A stretch of 64,000 nt of DNA from Sulfurirhabdus sp043759595 (GTDB lineage: Bacteria > Pseudomonadota > Gammaproteobacteria > Burkholderiales > SMCO01): positions 1-64,000 of the forward strand of contig JAYVLG010000173.1 of the NCBI GenBank assembly GCA_043759595.1. The letters are read 5' to 3'. Of the stretch, positions 34,524 through 43,430 are shown piece after piece. The position numbers and the translations under genes were made by a program. A model generated the notes under the pieces. That model made no database searches. It was not told the origin of the DNA and was given only the letters and a program-made list of their open reading frames with translations. How positions within the stretch are numbered: position 1 is the first letter of the stretch; every line of letters starts with the position of its first letter.

Positions 34524-37469
34524 TCAACCTAATTCAGCAAGCAAGGATTTCGCATCGTCTTGCTGTTGCTGGTCTCCTTCACTCACAACTTCCTGCAGAA
34601 TTTCACGGGCACCTTCAGCATCACCCATTTCTACATAGGCTTTTGCCAGATCCAGTTTGGTAGAAACTTCCTGCCAATGATCTCCGCTTTCAACCTTGCT
34701 TTCCACATGTGGCGCAGCTATTGTAGGAGATTCATCCATATCCAGGGTAATTCCGGAAAGATCCAGCCCTAATGATTCAGATTGAAGTGCTTCTGCTGCT
34801 TCAACAGGCTCTTGAGATTCATCATCTAAATTGAAGTCGAAATCCAAATCCGAGTCATCACTGGTGGCTTCTAAAGAAATGGCTTCCTCAACAGGTGCAG
34901 GTGCCAGATCAACATCTGACTCAGAAGGCAATTCAAGGTCCAGATCACTTCCCAAACCAAATGTATCTTCGTTCAAATGCAACGCTGCTTCTTGTTCTTC
35001 CTGGGCTGCTGCTTGCTTCTTCTCCAAGGCTTGAGGAATGATAGTGTCCATATCAAAATCCAAACCAAAGTCTTCAAGAACGGGGGCTTCAACTTGTGGC
35101 TGTTCTGCTACATCATGAGGGGTGTGTTCTAATGATTCAGCAATACCAGTTTCAGCCTCAACATCGGAATCAGGCAATTCCATATCAAAATTCAGAATAC
35201 CTTCTTCATCAGTCTCACTTTCCGGTTCATATAATGGTGTTTCTTCAGGTTCAACCACCATGTTTGTATCAGTATCCAGGGAGAAATCGAGATCTGGCGT
35301 TGTGTCATCAGCCATATCACTCATTGCAGCTACCGCACCTGCAGTACCAGCCACTCCAGCCGCAGCCATTCCCGCTGTCACAAGGCCGGAATTCTCTTTG
35401 GAGGATTCAGCATGCGCATCAGAAGAAGCAAAGCCAGCTGCATAGAGCGGATTTTTAGGATCCAGTTCTCGACCCATTTCTGCTGCCTTTTCCCATATAG
35501 GACCAGGCTTGCCACTTTGAGCTGCATATAGCTCGCTTGCCAATGTTTCATATGCCTGGGCGTTCTTGCGTGAGGCATAGATCTCCAGCAGCTTCAGCTG
35601 AATTTCATGCCTGCCTGGATCTTTAGACATTGCTTCATTCAAAATTTCTTCAGCTTGCGCATCACGACCATAAGCCATATAAACTTCTGCTTCTGCTATC
35701 GGATCCACATCATTGGTATCTATCGTACCCAAACCAGCCTGGCTGAAATCAGTGAGGAAAGAAGTATCACCAGTATCAATCACTCCACCACCGGTATTAC
35801 CCAAAACGGTATTAGGTTTCAAATCGCCACCAGTCATAATACTGTCTTCAAAACTGGTCAATTTCTTTTTACGTCTGCTTCCTGCTACAAACAGTCCTGC
35901 CAGCCCTGCAAGCAAGACAGCACCCGCACCACCTGCGAGATAAACCGGATTACCAATTATCTCGTCATACCATGAAGCTGCTGGTTTTTCTGGTTCGGCT
36001 GGCTTGGCTTGCTCTACAGGCTTAATTTTTTCTGGCTCAGGTTTTTTCTCAGGCTCAATCTTTGCTGGTTCTGTTACCTTAGGCTCTTCAGCTGGTTTTT
36101 CTGCAACAACAGGGGCAGGTTCCGGCGCAGGTTTTGCTTCAACTACTGGCGCAGGAGCAGGCTTGACTTCTTCAGCAGGCTTTGTAACTGGGGGCACTGC
36201 TGGACGTTCTTTAATTGCAGCAGCCTGCTTTTGCAAGTCAGCAAGATTTTGGCTCTTAACATCTAAAAGCTTTTGCATTTCCTTGATGTTCTTTTCCAGT
36301 TCTGAAATTCGAGAACTGGATTCTTTAATCGTTTTTTCTTTCGCTGTTGACTCTTCTTCCAGGGAATGAATTCTATCTTGCAAAGCTTTTGCTTCTTTAC
36401 CTGCTGCAGCGCCTTTGCCAGCTACAACTTCCCCCTTGGAAAGTTTCAGTACATCTTTACTTGACTCAGGCTTAGCAGCAGCTTTATCTTCCGCAGTAGC
36501 GATTTTCCCAGTTACTGTCTGGGTCGGTGCCTTTTGTTTCTCGACTTCAGAGCCCGCTACAACGGCAGCAAGTTTCTGCCTGTACGAATTCCAGTCAGCA
36601 GAATGCACCTTTACTTCTTTTGCTGCCTCATTCTTATCGATTGCCGCCAACTTATCAGCTTCTGGTACACGTAATATCTGACCCGTTTTCAGGCGGTTCA
36701 TATTACCTGCAAATGCTTGTTTATTGTTTTGATACAAACCGACAAGCATCTGATCCAGGTTAACGCCTTCTGGTTTCAGATTTCCGGCAATCGTGCTTAG
36801 CGTATCGCCTTTTTTTACAGCATAATTTTCTGCTTCTTGATGAGATGCGGTCTGGGTAACATTTGAATCTTCTGCTTTAGCCGCTTTTTGTTTAGGGAAT
36901 GTTCTCTCAGCAGGAGTCGTTTTAGAAGATTTAGTTGCAGCAACTTGTTTATCAGCGGGCACAGTGTCTTCTGACATATCAGATGATTTTGCTTTAGCAA
37001 TTGGCGCTTCAGCGGGTATTGCCCTTACCAGGGGAACGGCTACAGGTGATACTGACTGACCTTCACCAAAACCTGGTGGATCTAATAACACGCTGTATTC
37101 ACGCAGCAAACGACCCGATGACCAATTCAACTCAATCAACATATCCAGGAAAGGGTCATTGACTGGGGCAGTTGAGGATATTTTTAGATAAACCTGCCCT
37201 CCAGGTTTCCTTTCCACGCTAAATTTCAGACTAGACAAAACTGATGCGCGTTCTAGCTTGGCATCGCGGTATGCTTCTTGCGAGGCTAACTTAGCAACGA
37301 ATGAAGCCACATCTTCCTTTTGATCTGCCAGTACGACCGCTTCTGCCCGTAATGGCTGACCAAGCGCTGAGGTTACAGTTAATTTGCCTAACCCAGCTGC
37401 ATTCGCTGACAAAGGTAAAAGTAACAATCCCGCTGCTATCAGACTTTTTCTAATGATATATTTTTGCAC
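34524..37469 (-). CDS. fimV: FimV-family pilus assembly / polarity protein
   Basis: A 981-residue protein that organises type IV pilus assembly and polar signalling. Signal peptide 1-24, then the conserved periplasmic FimV N-domain (GKLTVTSALGQPLRAE, LLREYSVLLDPPG), a LysM peptidoglycan-binding domain at about 213-262, a coiled coil near 365-415, a Pro/Glu/Lys-rich stretch, one membrane helix at about 508-530 and a very acidic cytoplasmic region ending in the FimV C-domain (LDLAKAYVEMGDAEGAREIL). Translation starts with GTG. The gene sits next to asd, as in pseudomonads and betaproteobacteria. Confidence 0.93.
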   Translation of the reverse strand: MQKYIIRKSLIAAGLLLLPLSANAAGLGKLTVTSALGQPLRAEAVVLADQKEDVASFVAKLASQEAYRDAKLERASVLSSLKFSVERKPGGQVYLKISSTAPVNDPFLDMLIELNWSSGRLLREYSVLLDPPGFGEGQSVSPVAVPLVRAIPAEAPIAKAKSSDMSEDTVPADKQVAATKSSKTTPAERTFPKQKAAKAEDSNVTQTASHQEAENYAVKKGDTLSTIAGNLKPEGVNLDQMLVGLYQNNKQAFAGNMNRLKTGQILRVPEADKLAAIDKNEAAKEVKVHSADWNSYRQKLAAVVAGSEVEKQKAPTQTVTGKIATAEDKAAAKPESSKDVLKLSKGEVVAGKGAAAGKEAKALQDRIHSLEEESTAKEKTIKESSSRISELEKNIKEMQKLLDVKSQNLADLQKQAAAIKERPAVPPVTKPAEEVKPAPAPVVEAKPAPEPAPVVAEKPAEEPKVTEPAKIEPEKKPEPEKIKPVEQAKPAEPEKPAASWYDEIIGNPVYLAGGAGAVLLAGLAGLFVAGSRRKKKLTSFEDSIMTGGDLKPNTVLGNTGGGVIDTGDTSFLTDFSQAGLGTIDTNDVDPIAEAEVYMAYGRDAQAEEILNEAMSKDPGRHEIQLKLLEIYASRKNAQAYETLASELYAAQSGKPGPIWEKAAEMGRELDPKNPLYAAGFASSDAHAESSKENSGLVTAGMAAAGVAGTAGAVAAMSDMADDTTPDLDFSLDTDTNMVVEPEETPLYEPESETDEEGILNFDMELPDSDVEAETGIAESLEHTPHDVAEQPQVEAPVLEDFGLDFDMDTIIPQALEKKQAAAQEEQEAALHLNEDTFGLGSDLDLELPSESDVDLAPAPVEEAISLEATSDDSDLDFDFNLDDESQEPVEAAEALQSESLGLDLSGITLDMDESPTIAAPHVESKVESGDHWQEVSTKLDLAKAYVEMGDAEGAREILQEVVSEGDQQQQDDAKSLLAELG

Positions 37470-37615
37470 GTCGCCACCCTCTATTAATCTTTGGCATGGA
37501 TTTATAAAAAATCCTGTCTCACTCTTTCATAAATTATGTGCGCATTTCGAGCCAAGTTATAACTTAACATCATGAAGTTAGAGTTGCAAGCTAATCTTTG
37601 ACCTTACATTGCCAT

Positions 37616-38641
37616 TTACATTAAATATTTTTTAATCAGAATTTCAGCAATCTGCACACTATTAAGCGCCGCTCCCTTACGCACATTGTCTGAAACCACC
37701 CATAAATCAAGGCCCATAGGGTGTGAGATATCCTCGCGAATGCGTCCTACAAACACGGGATCATTATCAGCAGCTTCGGTAAATGGCGTTGGATAACCAC
37801 CAGGCACACGCTCGTCATACACTGCTACACCAGGTGCATTTTCCAGCAAAGTGGTAGCGGCTTCAGCAGAAATTTTCTTTCTGGTTTCAATGTGTACAGC
37901 TTCAGAGTGACCAAAAAAAACGGGTACACGCACAGCTGTCGGGTTAACCATCACTGTGTCATCTTCCAGAATTTTTTGCGTTTCCCACACCATTTTCATC
38001 TCTTCCCTGGTGTAGCCGTTTTCCATAAACACGTCAATTTGTGGCAGTACATTGAACGCTATCTGCTTTGGATAAACATGGGGATCATGCGGATTCAGGT
38101 TAAAAATCCCCATTGTTTGCTGAGCCAATTCTTCAATTGCTTCTTTTCCTGTGCCCGAAACTGCTTGATACGTAGCCACATTAATGCGGGCAATGCCCAC
38201 AGCATCATAAATCGGTTTCAGTGCAACCACCATTTGTATAGTCGAACAATTCGGGTTGGCAATAATGCCGCGATTTTTATATTGCCCGATGGCGTGCGCA
38301 TTAACTTCAGGAATAACCAATGGCACATCGTCTTCATAACGAAATTCAGACGTATTATCTATCACTACGCAACCTGCAGCCACTGCCTTGGGTGCGTATT
38401 CTCTGGAGACGCTATCACCCGCAGAAAACAAGCCAATTTGTACTTGTGAAAAATCAAATTCAGCAACATCCAGTACAGTTATCTCTTCACCACGAAAATG
38501 AATTGTTTCTCCAGCTGAGGCGCTTGATGCCAACAGGAATAAGTTACGTACAGGGAAAGATCGGCTTTCCAAAATTTCGATAATCGCATTGCCGACTGTA
38601 CCAGTCGCACCCAGAACGGCGACATCGTATTGTTTGGTCAT
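37616..38641 (-). CDS. Aspartate-semialdehyde dehydrogenase, second type
   Basis: A 341-residue enzyme fold with GATGTVGNAI at 11-20, the catalytic cysteine Cys132 in NPNCSTIQM and the catalytic histidine His245 in FFGHSEAVH. This is the family group that includes Usg-1 and the single Asd of many Gram-positive bacteria. Because both catalytic residues are retained, it may be active, unlike degenerate Usg-1 proteins. It lies 113 bases downstream of a canonical asd. The reaction would be aspartyl phosphate to aspartate semialdehyde for Lys, Met and Thr synthesis. Confidence 0.85.
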   Translation of the reverse strand: MTKQYDVAVLGATGTVGNAIIEILESRSFPVRNLFLLASSASAGETIHFRGEEITVLDVAEFDFSQVQIGLFSAGDSVSREYAPKAVAAGCVVIDNTSEFRYEDDVPLVIPEVNAHAIGQYKNRGIIANPNCSTIQMVVALKPIYDAVGIARINVATYQAVSGTGKEAIEELAQQTMGIFNLNPHDPHVYPKQIAFNVLPQIDVFMENGYTREEMKMVWETQKILEDDTVMVNPTAVRVPVFFGHSEAVHIETRKKISAEAATTLLENAPGVAVYDERVPGGYPTPFTEAADNDPVFVGRIREDISHPMGLDLWVVSDNVRKGAALNSVQIAEILIKKYLM

Positions 38642-38674
38642 TAATTAAAACCTATTGAATATGTGAGTGTGAAT

Positions 38675-38706
38675 TTGCTGAGCAAATCATTTAAGTTGCT
38701 CAGCAA
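38675..38706. repeat. Double palindrome between the two asd genes
   Basis: TTGCTGAGCAA (38675-38685) and TTGCTCAGCAA (38696-38706) are exact inverted copies with a ten-base centre, and each arm is itself palindromic around one base. There is no T tract. It could be a hairpin in the message or a protein-binding site with two adjacent dyads. Confidence 0.6.
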
Positions 38707-38754
38707 GGGTACGGGAGTGATAACGACTAAAAACTGAAAAAGTTTAGGAATGGT

Positions 38755-39867
38755 TTAAGCTTCTATCAAAATACGCAACATACGGCGCAGCGGCTCTGCA
38801 GCACCCCACAACAATTGATCGCCTACAGTAAAGGCTGAAAGATACTGCGGCCCCATGGTTAATTTGCGCATTCGCCCTACTGGAACGTTAAGCGTACCAG
38901 TTACTGCAGCAGGGGTTAATTCCTTCATGGTCAGTTCACGATCATTTGGCACAACTTTCACCCACTGGTTGTGGCTGGCGATGATGTCGTTGATTTCATC
39001 CAGAGGCACATCTTTGGTCATTTTGATGGTCAAAGCCTGACTATGGCAGCGCATTGCGCCAATACGTACACACAAACCATCAATCGCAATCGGATTAGCA
39101 CTACTGCCCAGTATTTTATTGGCTTCAACTTGCGCTTTCCATTCTTCTTTGCTCTGGCCTGATTCTAGCTGAACATCAATCCACGGGATTAACGACCCGG
39201 CCAATGGAACAGGCCAGGCATCAACTGGATAACGATCGGAGTTGATAAAGTCGGCTACTTTTTTGTCAATTTCAAGAATAGCCGAAGCGGGATCATCTAT
39301 CAGCGATTTCACTTCGCTATGGATTGCGCCCATCTGCTGAATCAATTCACGCATATTACGTGCACCTGCGCCAGAAGCGGCCTGGTAGGTCATGGGACTG
39401 ATCCACTCAACCAGTCCCTTATCAAACAAACCACCAATTGCCATCAACATCAGACTCACCGTGCAATTACCACCAACATAGGTTTTTATATCGCTGGCGA
39501 GCCCTTTCTTGATCACCTCTTTATTCACCGGATCAAGTATGATGATCGCTTCGTCCTTCATGCGCAACGTAGACGCGGCATCAATCCAATAGCCTTTCCA
39601 GCCGGAACTTCTCAGCTGGGGATAAACTTCGCTGGTGTAATCACCACCCTGACAAGAAATAATGGCATCCATTGCCTTGAGTTCTTCAATATTTCGCGCA
39701 TCTTTAAGCGGCGGAACTTCCTTCCCGACATTGGGACCTTTGCCGCCAGGATTCGAAGTAGTAAAAAAAACCGGGTCAATCAGGTCAAAGTCTTGCTCCT
39801 GCTGCATGCGTTGCATCAGGACAGAACCAACCATACCACGCCATCCAATCAGACCTACTCGCATCAT
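38755..39867 (-). CDS. asd: Aspartate-semialdehyde dehydrogenase
   Basis: A 370-residue enzyme of the proteobacterial Asd type: GLIGWRGMVGSVL at the N-terminus, SCQGGDYT, the catalytic Cys135 in GGNCTVSLM, and the catalytic His in CHSQALTIK near 275. It makes aspartate semialdehyde for lysine, methionine, threonine and diaminopimelate. Two adjacent ATG codons begin the frame with AGGGA just upstream. It follows leuB by 78 bases, as is common in betaproteobacteria. Confidence 0.95.
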   Translation of the reverse strand: MMRVGLIGWRGMVGSVLMQRMQQEQDFDLIDPVFFTTSNPGGKGPNVGKEVPPLKDARNIEELKAMDAIISCQGGDYTSEVYPQLRSSGWKGYWIDAASTLRMKDEAIIILDPVNKEVIKKGLASDIKTYVGGNCTVSLMLMAIGGLFDKGLVEWISPMTYQAASGAGARNMRELIQQMGAIHSEVKSLIDDPASAILEIDKKVADFINSDRYPVDAWPVPLAGSLIPWIDVQLESGQSKEEWKAQVEANKILGSSANPIAIDGLCVRIGAMRCHSQALTIKMTKDVPLDEINDIIASHNQWVKVVPNDRELTMKELTPAAVTGTLNVPVGRMRKLTMGPQYLSAFTVGDQLLWGAAEPLRRMLRILIEA

Positions 39868-39945
39868 AAATTCCCTAAATCAATAAATTCTTTCATTACA
39901 GGAAAGGCTGAGTACTATACCTTCCCATTACATTGGTCACGTCCA

Positions 39946-41010
39946 TCACAATGCTGCGACTACCGCATCACCCATTTCAACGGTGCCCACCTTTCTTGTC
40001 CCTTCCACGTAGATGTCAGCAGTACGATAGCCTTGTGAAATTGCACTTTTCACTGCTGCTTCAATACGTAAGGCACTTTCTTCCTGATTAAAGGTATAGC
40101 GCAACATCATGGCAACCGACAAAATAGTTGCTAATGGATTGGCAATATTTTTACCGGCAATATCAGGTGCAGAACCATGTATAGGCTCGTACATACCCTT
40201 ATTATTTTCGTTCAGCGATGCAGATGGCAACATACCGATGGAACCAGTCAGCATGGAGGCTTCATCAGATAAAATATCACCAAATATATTACCCGTTAAA
40301 ATTACATCAAACTGCTTGGGATTGCGAACAAGCTGCATAGCGGCATTATCCACATACATATGCGACAATTCAACTTCCGGGTATTGTTTTGCAACTTCGA
40401 GCACCACTTCACGCCAAAGTTCGCTTGTTTCAAGTACATTTGCCTTTTCAACTGAACACATTTTTTTGCCGCGCTTCATCGCGATCTGGAAACCAGTATG
40501 CGCTACGCGTCGTACTTCAGACTCACTATAGAGCATGGTGTTAAAGCCTTCACGTTCACCATTGGCATTCACCCGAATCCCGCGAGGCTGACCAAAATAC
40601 AGATCACCGGTTAATTCGCGAACAATCATGATGTCCAGACCGGCCACAATTTCCGGTTTGAGCGAAGAGGCATCTGCCAATTCTTCATACAATATAGCGG
40701 GACGCAAATTAGCGAATAAATTCAATTCTTTGCGAATACGTAACAATCCTTGCTCAGGTCGCATCGGCCGAGGCAGCTTGTCGTACTGATAACCGCCAAC
40801 AGCGCCTAATAGCACCGCATCTGCAGCATTTGCCAACTTTAGTGTTGCTTCAGGTAAAGGATCACCGGCTGCATCATAGCCAGCGCCACCGATAGGGGCT
40901 TCTTCCATTTCGAACTTCAAGCCATCGCTCTGTATCGCCTTTAAAACCTTAACCGCTTGGGCGGTCACTTCCGGACCTATTCCATCACCGGGCAAAACTG
41001 CAATTTTCAT
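39946..41010 (-). CDS. leuB: 3-isopropylmalate dehydrogenase
   Basis: A 354-residue NAD-dependent beta-decarboxylating dehydrogenase for the third leucine step. It begins MKIAVLPGDGIGPEV, has RELTGDLYFGQPRG, the active-site Tyr-Lys region and the NAD region HGSAPDIAGKNIANP. Standard length. Third enzyme gene in leuC-leuD-leuB. Confidence 0.97.
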   Translation of the reverse strand: MKIAVLPGDGIGPEVTAQAVKVLKAIQSDGLKFEMEEAPIGGAGYDAAGDPLPEATLKLANAADAVLLGAVGGYQYDKLPRPMRPEQGLLRIRKELNLFANLRPAILYEELADASSLKPEIVAGLDIMIVRELTGDLYFGQPRGIRVNANGEREGFNTMLYSESEVRRVAHTGFQIAMKRGKKMCSVEKANVLETSELWREVVLEVAKQYPEVELSHMYVDNAAMQLVRNPKQFDVILTGNIFGDILSDEASMLTGSIGMLPSASLNENNKGMYEPIHGSAPDIAGKNIANPLATILSVAMMLRYTFNQEESALRIEAAVKSAISQGYRTADIYVEGTRKVGTVEMGDAVVAAL

Positions 41011-41075
41011 ATTTTTTCCTGATCAATATCTGTGAAACCAAGAGGTGGCGCTAAACCATCCCCCTTTTAAAATCC

Positions 41076-41094
41076 AACCTGCAACGTGCAGGTT
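41076..41094. repeat. Small hairpin in the leuD-leuB spacer
   Basis: AACCTGCA (41076-41083) and TGCAGGTT (41087-41094) pair perfectly around three bases. Only four T follow on the plus strand, and none directly on the minus (coding) side, so it is more likely a message-processing or weak-pausing structure than a terminator. Confidence 0.45.
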
Positions 41095-41137
41095 TTATAT
41101 CCAAAAATTCAGAGCAAAGCGCCGTAACGCTAAATCA

Positions 41138-41776
41138 TCAAGTAAACAGCCAGGGGGTTTCTTGCTGACGTTTATCTTCGTAAGCCTTGATTTTATCAAC
41201 GTGACGCAGTGTCAACCCTATGTCGTCCAACCCATTCAGCAAGCAATATTTACGAAATGCATCCACCGAGAAGGCAAATACCCTGCCTGTTGGTGTGGTC
41301 ACCGTTTGCGTTTCAAGATTAATTGTCAGACGATAACCTTCTGTTTCACTCGTTTCACGAAATAACAAATCCACATCTTGCGCATCCAGCACAATTGGCA
41401 ATATTCCGTTTTTAAAGCAATTATTGAAGAAAATATCTGCAAAACTTGGCGCGATAATGGCACGAAAACCAAAATCTTCCAACGCCCAGGGCGCATGTTC
41501 ACGGGATGAACCACAGCCGAAATTTTCACGTGCCAGTAGCACCTGCGCCCCCTGATAGCGCTCCAGATTCAGAACAAATTCGGGGTTAACGGGGCGATTG
41601 GAGTTATCCATACCAGGTTCGCCATGATCAAGATAGCGCCATTCATCAAATAAATTGGGGCCAAACCCGGTCCGTTTAATTGACTTCAAAAATTGCTTGG
41701 GAATGATTGCATCCGTATCAACGTTTGCCCTGTCAAGGGGCGCAACCAAACCATCAAGCCGAGTAAACTTATCCAT
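41138..41776 (-). CDS. leuD: 3-isopropylmalate dehydratase small subunit
   Basis: A 212-residue swivel-domain subunit that completes the LeuC active site. Recognisable segments are VDTDAIIPKQFLK near the start, NFGCGSSREHAPWAL and FADIFFNNCFKNGILPI. The ribosome site AGAGG overlaps the stop codon of the entericidin gene, so the two are probably coupled. Confidence 0.96.
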   Translation of the reverse strand: MDKFTRLDGLVAPLDRANVDTDAIIPKQFLKSIKRTGFGPNLFDEWRYLDHGEPGMDNSNRPVNPEFVLNLERYQGAQVLLARENFGCGSSREHAPWALEDFGFRAIIAPSFADIFFNNCFKNGILPIVLDAQDVDLLFRETSETEGYRLTINLETQTVTTPTGRVFAFSVDAFRKYCLLNGLDDIGLTLRHVDKIKAYEDKRQQETPWLFT

Positions 41777-41778
41777 TA

Positions 41779-41922
41779 CTACCTCTTTTTCTCGTCAGCT
41801 TTTTTTTCAATCTTATCGCCCAATTTGGACACATCCTTGCCAAAACCTTCCATAGTGTTACAACCTGCCAAGCCCATCAGAGAGAGTGTTAACACAAACA
41901 AAAATACTTTCTTCATCAACAT
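41779..41922 (-). CDS. Entericidin-family small lipoprotein
   Basis: A 47-residue gene on the minus strand. It encodes MLMKKVFLFVLTLSLMGLAG followed by the lipidated Cys21, then NTMEGFGKDVSKLGDKIEKK and a charged tail. The order lipobox, N-T-x-x-G-x-G-x-D, amphipathic lysine-rich helix is the entericidin A/B pattern. TAGGAG lies seven bases before the ATG at 41922. It sits between leuC (20 bases) and leuD (two bases), a placement I recall from other betaproteobacteria. In E. coli entericidins form a toxin-antidote pair of envelope lipoproteins; the role inside a leu operon is unknown. Confidence 0.88.
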   Translation of the reverse strand: MLMKKVFLFVLTLSLMGLAGCNTMEGFGKDVSKLGDKIEKKADEKKR

Positions 41923-41942
41923 GAAACTGCTCCTACAAAGTG

Positions 41943-43352
41943 TTATGCCGGCATATTTCGAACATCAGCGAAATGCCCGGCAATAGCCGCAGCAGCAGCC
42001 ATTGCCGGGCTAACCAGGTGCGTTCTGCTACCCGGTCCCTGGCGTCCTTCAAAATTTCGATTGGATGTTGATGCACAGCGCTCACCTGGCTCAAGTTTGT
42101 CCGCATTCATTGCGAGACACATGGAACAGCCCGGCTCACGCCACTCAAAGCCTGCATCAACGAAAATTTTATCCAGGCCTTCCAGCTCTGCCTGCTTTTT
42201 TACCAGACCAGAACCTGGCACCACCATTGCCAGTTTGATGTTTTTAGCAATATGCCTGCCTCGAGCCACATCTGCCGCAGCGCGTAAATCCTCAATTCTG
42301 GAGTTAGTGCACGAACCAATAAATACCTTGTCAATCTGAATGTCAGTGATGGGTGTATTAGGCTGCAAACCCATATATTTCAGAGCATGTTCTATACTGC
42401 TGCGCTTAACTGGGTCACTTTCCATTGCAGGGTCAGGCACTGTACCATCAACAGTCGTGACCATTTCTGGTGAGGTACCCCACGTCACCTGCGGCATGAT
42501 CCGGGCGGCATCCATTGTGATTACTCTATCGAACTGCGCATCAGGATCGCTCACCAAAGCACGCCAGTTAGCAACAGCCAGATCCCACATTTCCCCTTTT
42601 GGAGCAAAGGGGCGGCCTTTTACGTAGTCAATGGTTGTGTCATCAACGGCTACCATTCCGGCACGTGCCCCTGCTTCAATAGCCATGTTGCACAGTGTCA
42701 TGCGCCCTTCCATGGACAGGCTGCGAATGGCACTGCCTGAAAACTCGATAGCATAACCTGTGCCGCCTGCAGTTCCGATATGCCCGATAATCGCAAGTGC
42801 TATATCTTTTGCTGTTACGCCAGTTCCAAGGGTACCCTCAACCAGTATTTGCATGGCTCTGGATTTTTTCTGAAGCAAACACTGCGTCGCCAGGACATGT
42901 TCAACCTCGCTGGTACCGATACCTTGGGCCAATGCGGCAAAAGCGCCATGAGTACTGGTATGGGAATCTCCGCACACTACCGTCATTCCGGGAAGTGTTG
43001 CCCCCTGCTCGGGTCCGATAACATGCACGATACCCTGACGCACATCATCCATTTTAAATTCAGTGATACCAAATTCTTCACAATTCTGGTCCAGTGTTTC
43101 TACTTGCAGTCGTGAAACAGGGTCAGCAATACCGTGGCTCCGATCAGTTGTTGGGACATTGTGGTCGGCCACAGCGAGATTGGCGTTTATTCGCCTTGGC
43201 TTGCGGCCTTCAAGGCGCAAACCTTCAAAAGCCTGGGGGCTAGTTACTTCATGCACCAAGTGACGGTCTATATACAGCAATGCTGTTCCGTCTGATTCTT
43301 CATGCACTACATGTTGCTGCCACAATTTATCGTAAAGGGTTTGGTTGCTCAT
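41943..43352 (-). CDS. leuC: 3-isopropylmalate dehydratase large subunit
   Basis: A 469-residue aconitase-family subunit carrying a 4Fe-4S cluster. Cluster cysteines are in IGSCTNSR (about 347) and GCSMC (about 408 and 411). The N-terminal YIDRHLVHEVTSPQAFEGL and GDSHTSTHGAFAALAQGIGTSEVEHV are typical. First gene of the leucine set; 78 bases separate it from the MFS gene, with no obvious leader peptide. Confidence 0.97.
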   Translation of the reverse strand: MSNQTLYDKLWQQHVVHEESDGTALLYIDRHLVHEVTSPQAFEGLRLEGRKPRRINANLAVADHNVPTTDRSHGIADPVSRLQVETLDQNCEEFGITEFKMDDVRQGIVHVIGPEQGATLPGMTVVCGDSHTSTHGAFAALAQGIGTSEVEHVLATQCLLQKKSRAMQILVEGTLGTGVTAKDIALAIIGHIGTAGGTGYAIEFSGSAIRSLSMEGRMTLCNMAIEAGARAGMVAVDDTTIDYVKGRPFAPKGEMWDLAVANWRALVSDPDAQFDRVITMDAARIMPQVTWGTSPEMVTTVDGTVPDPAMESDPVKRSSIEHALKYMGLQPNTPITDIQIDKVFIGSCTNSRIEDLRAAADVARGRHIAKNIKLAMVVPGSGLVKKQAELEGLDKIFVDAGFEWREPGCSMCLAMNADKLEPGERCASTSNRNFEGRQGPGSRTHLVSPAMAAAAAIAGHFADVRNMPA

Positions 43353-43430
43353 AATGGATGGGGCAATAAAATAGTAAATTATTACATAATGGTGGTCGAA
43401 GGGGTAGAGCCCGTGGTTACAAACTGTTCA

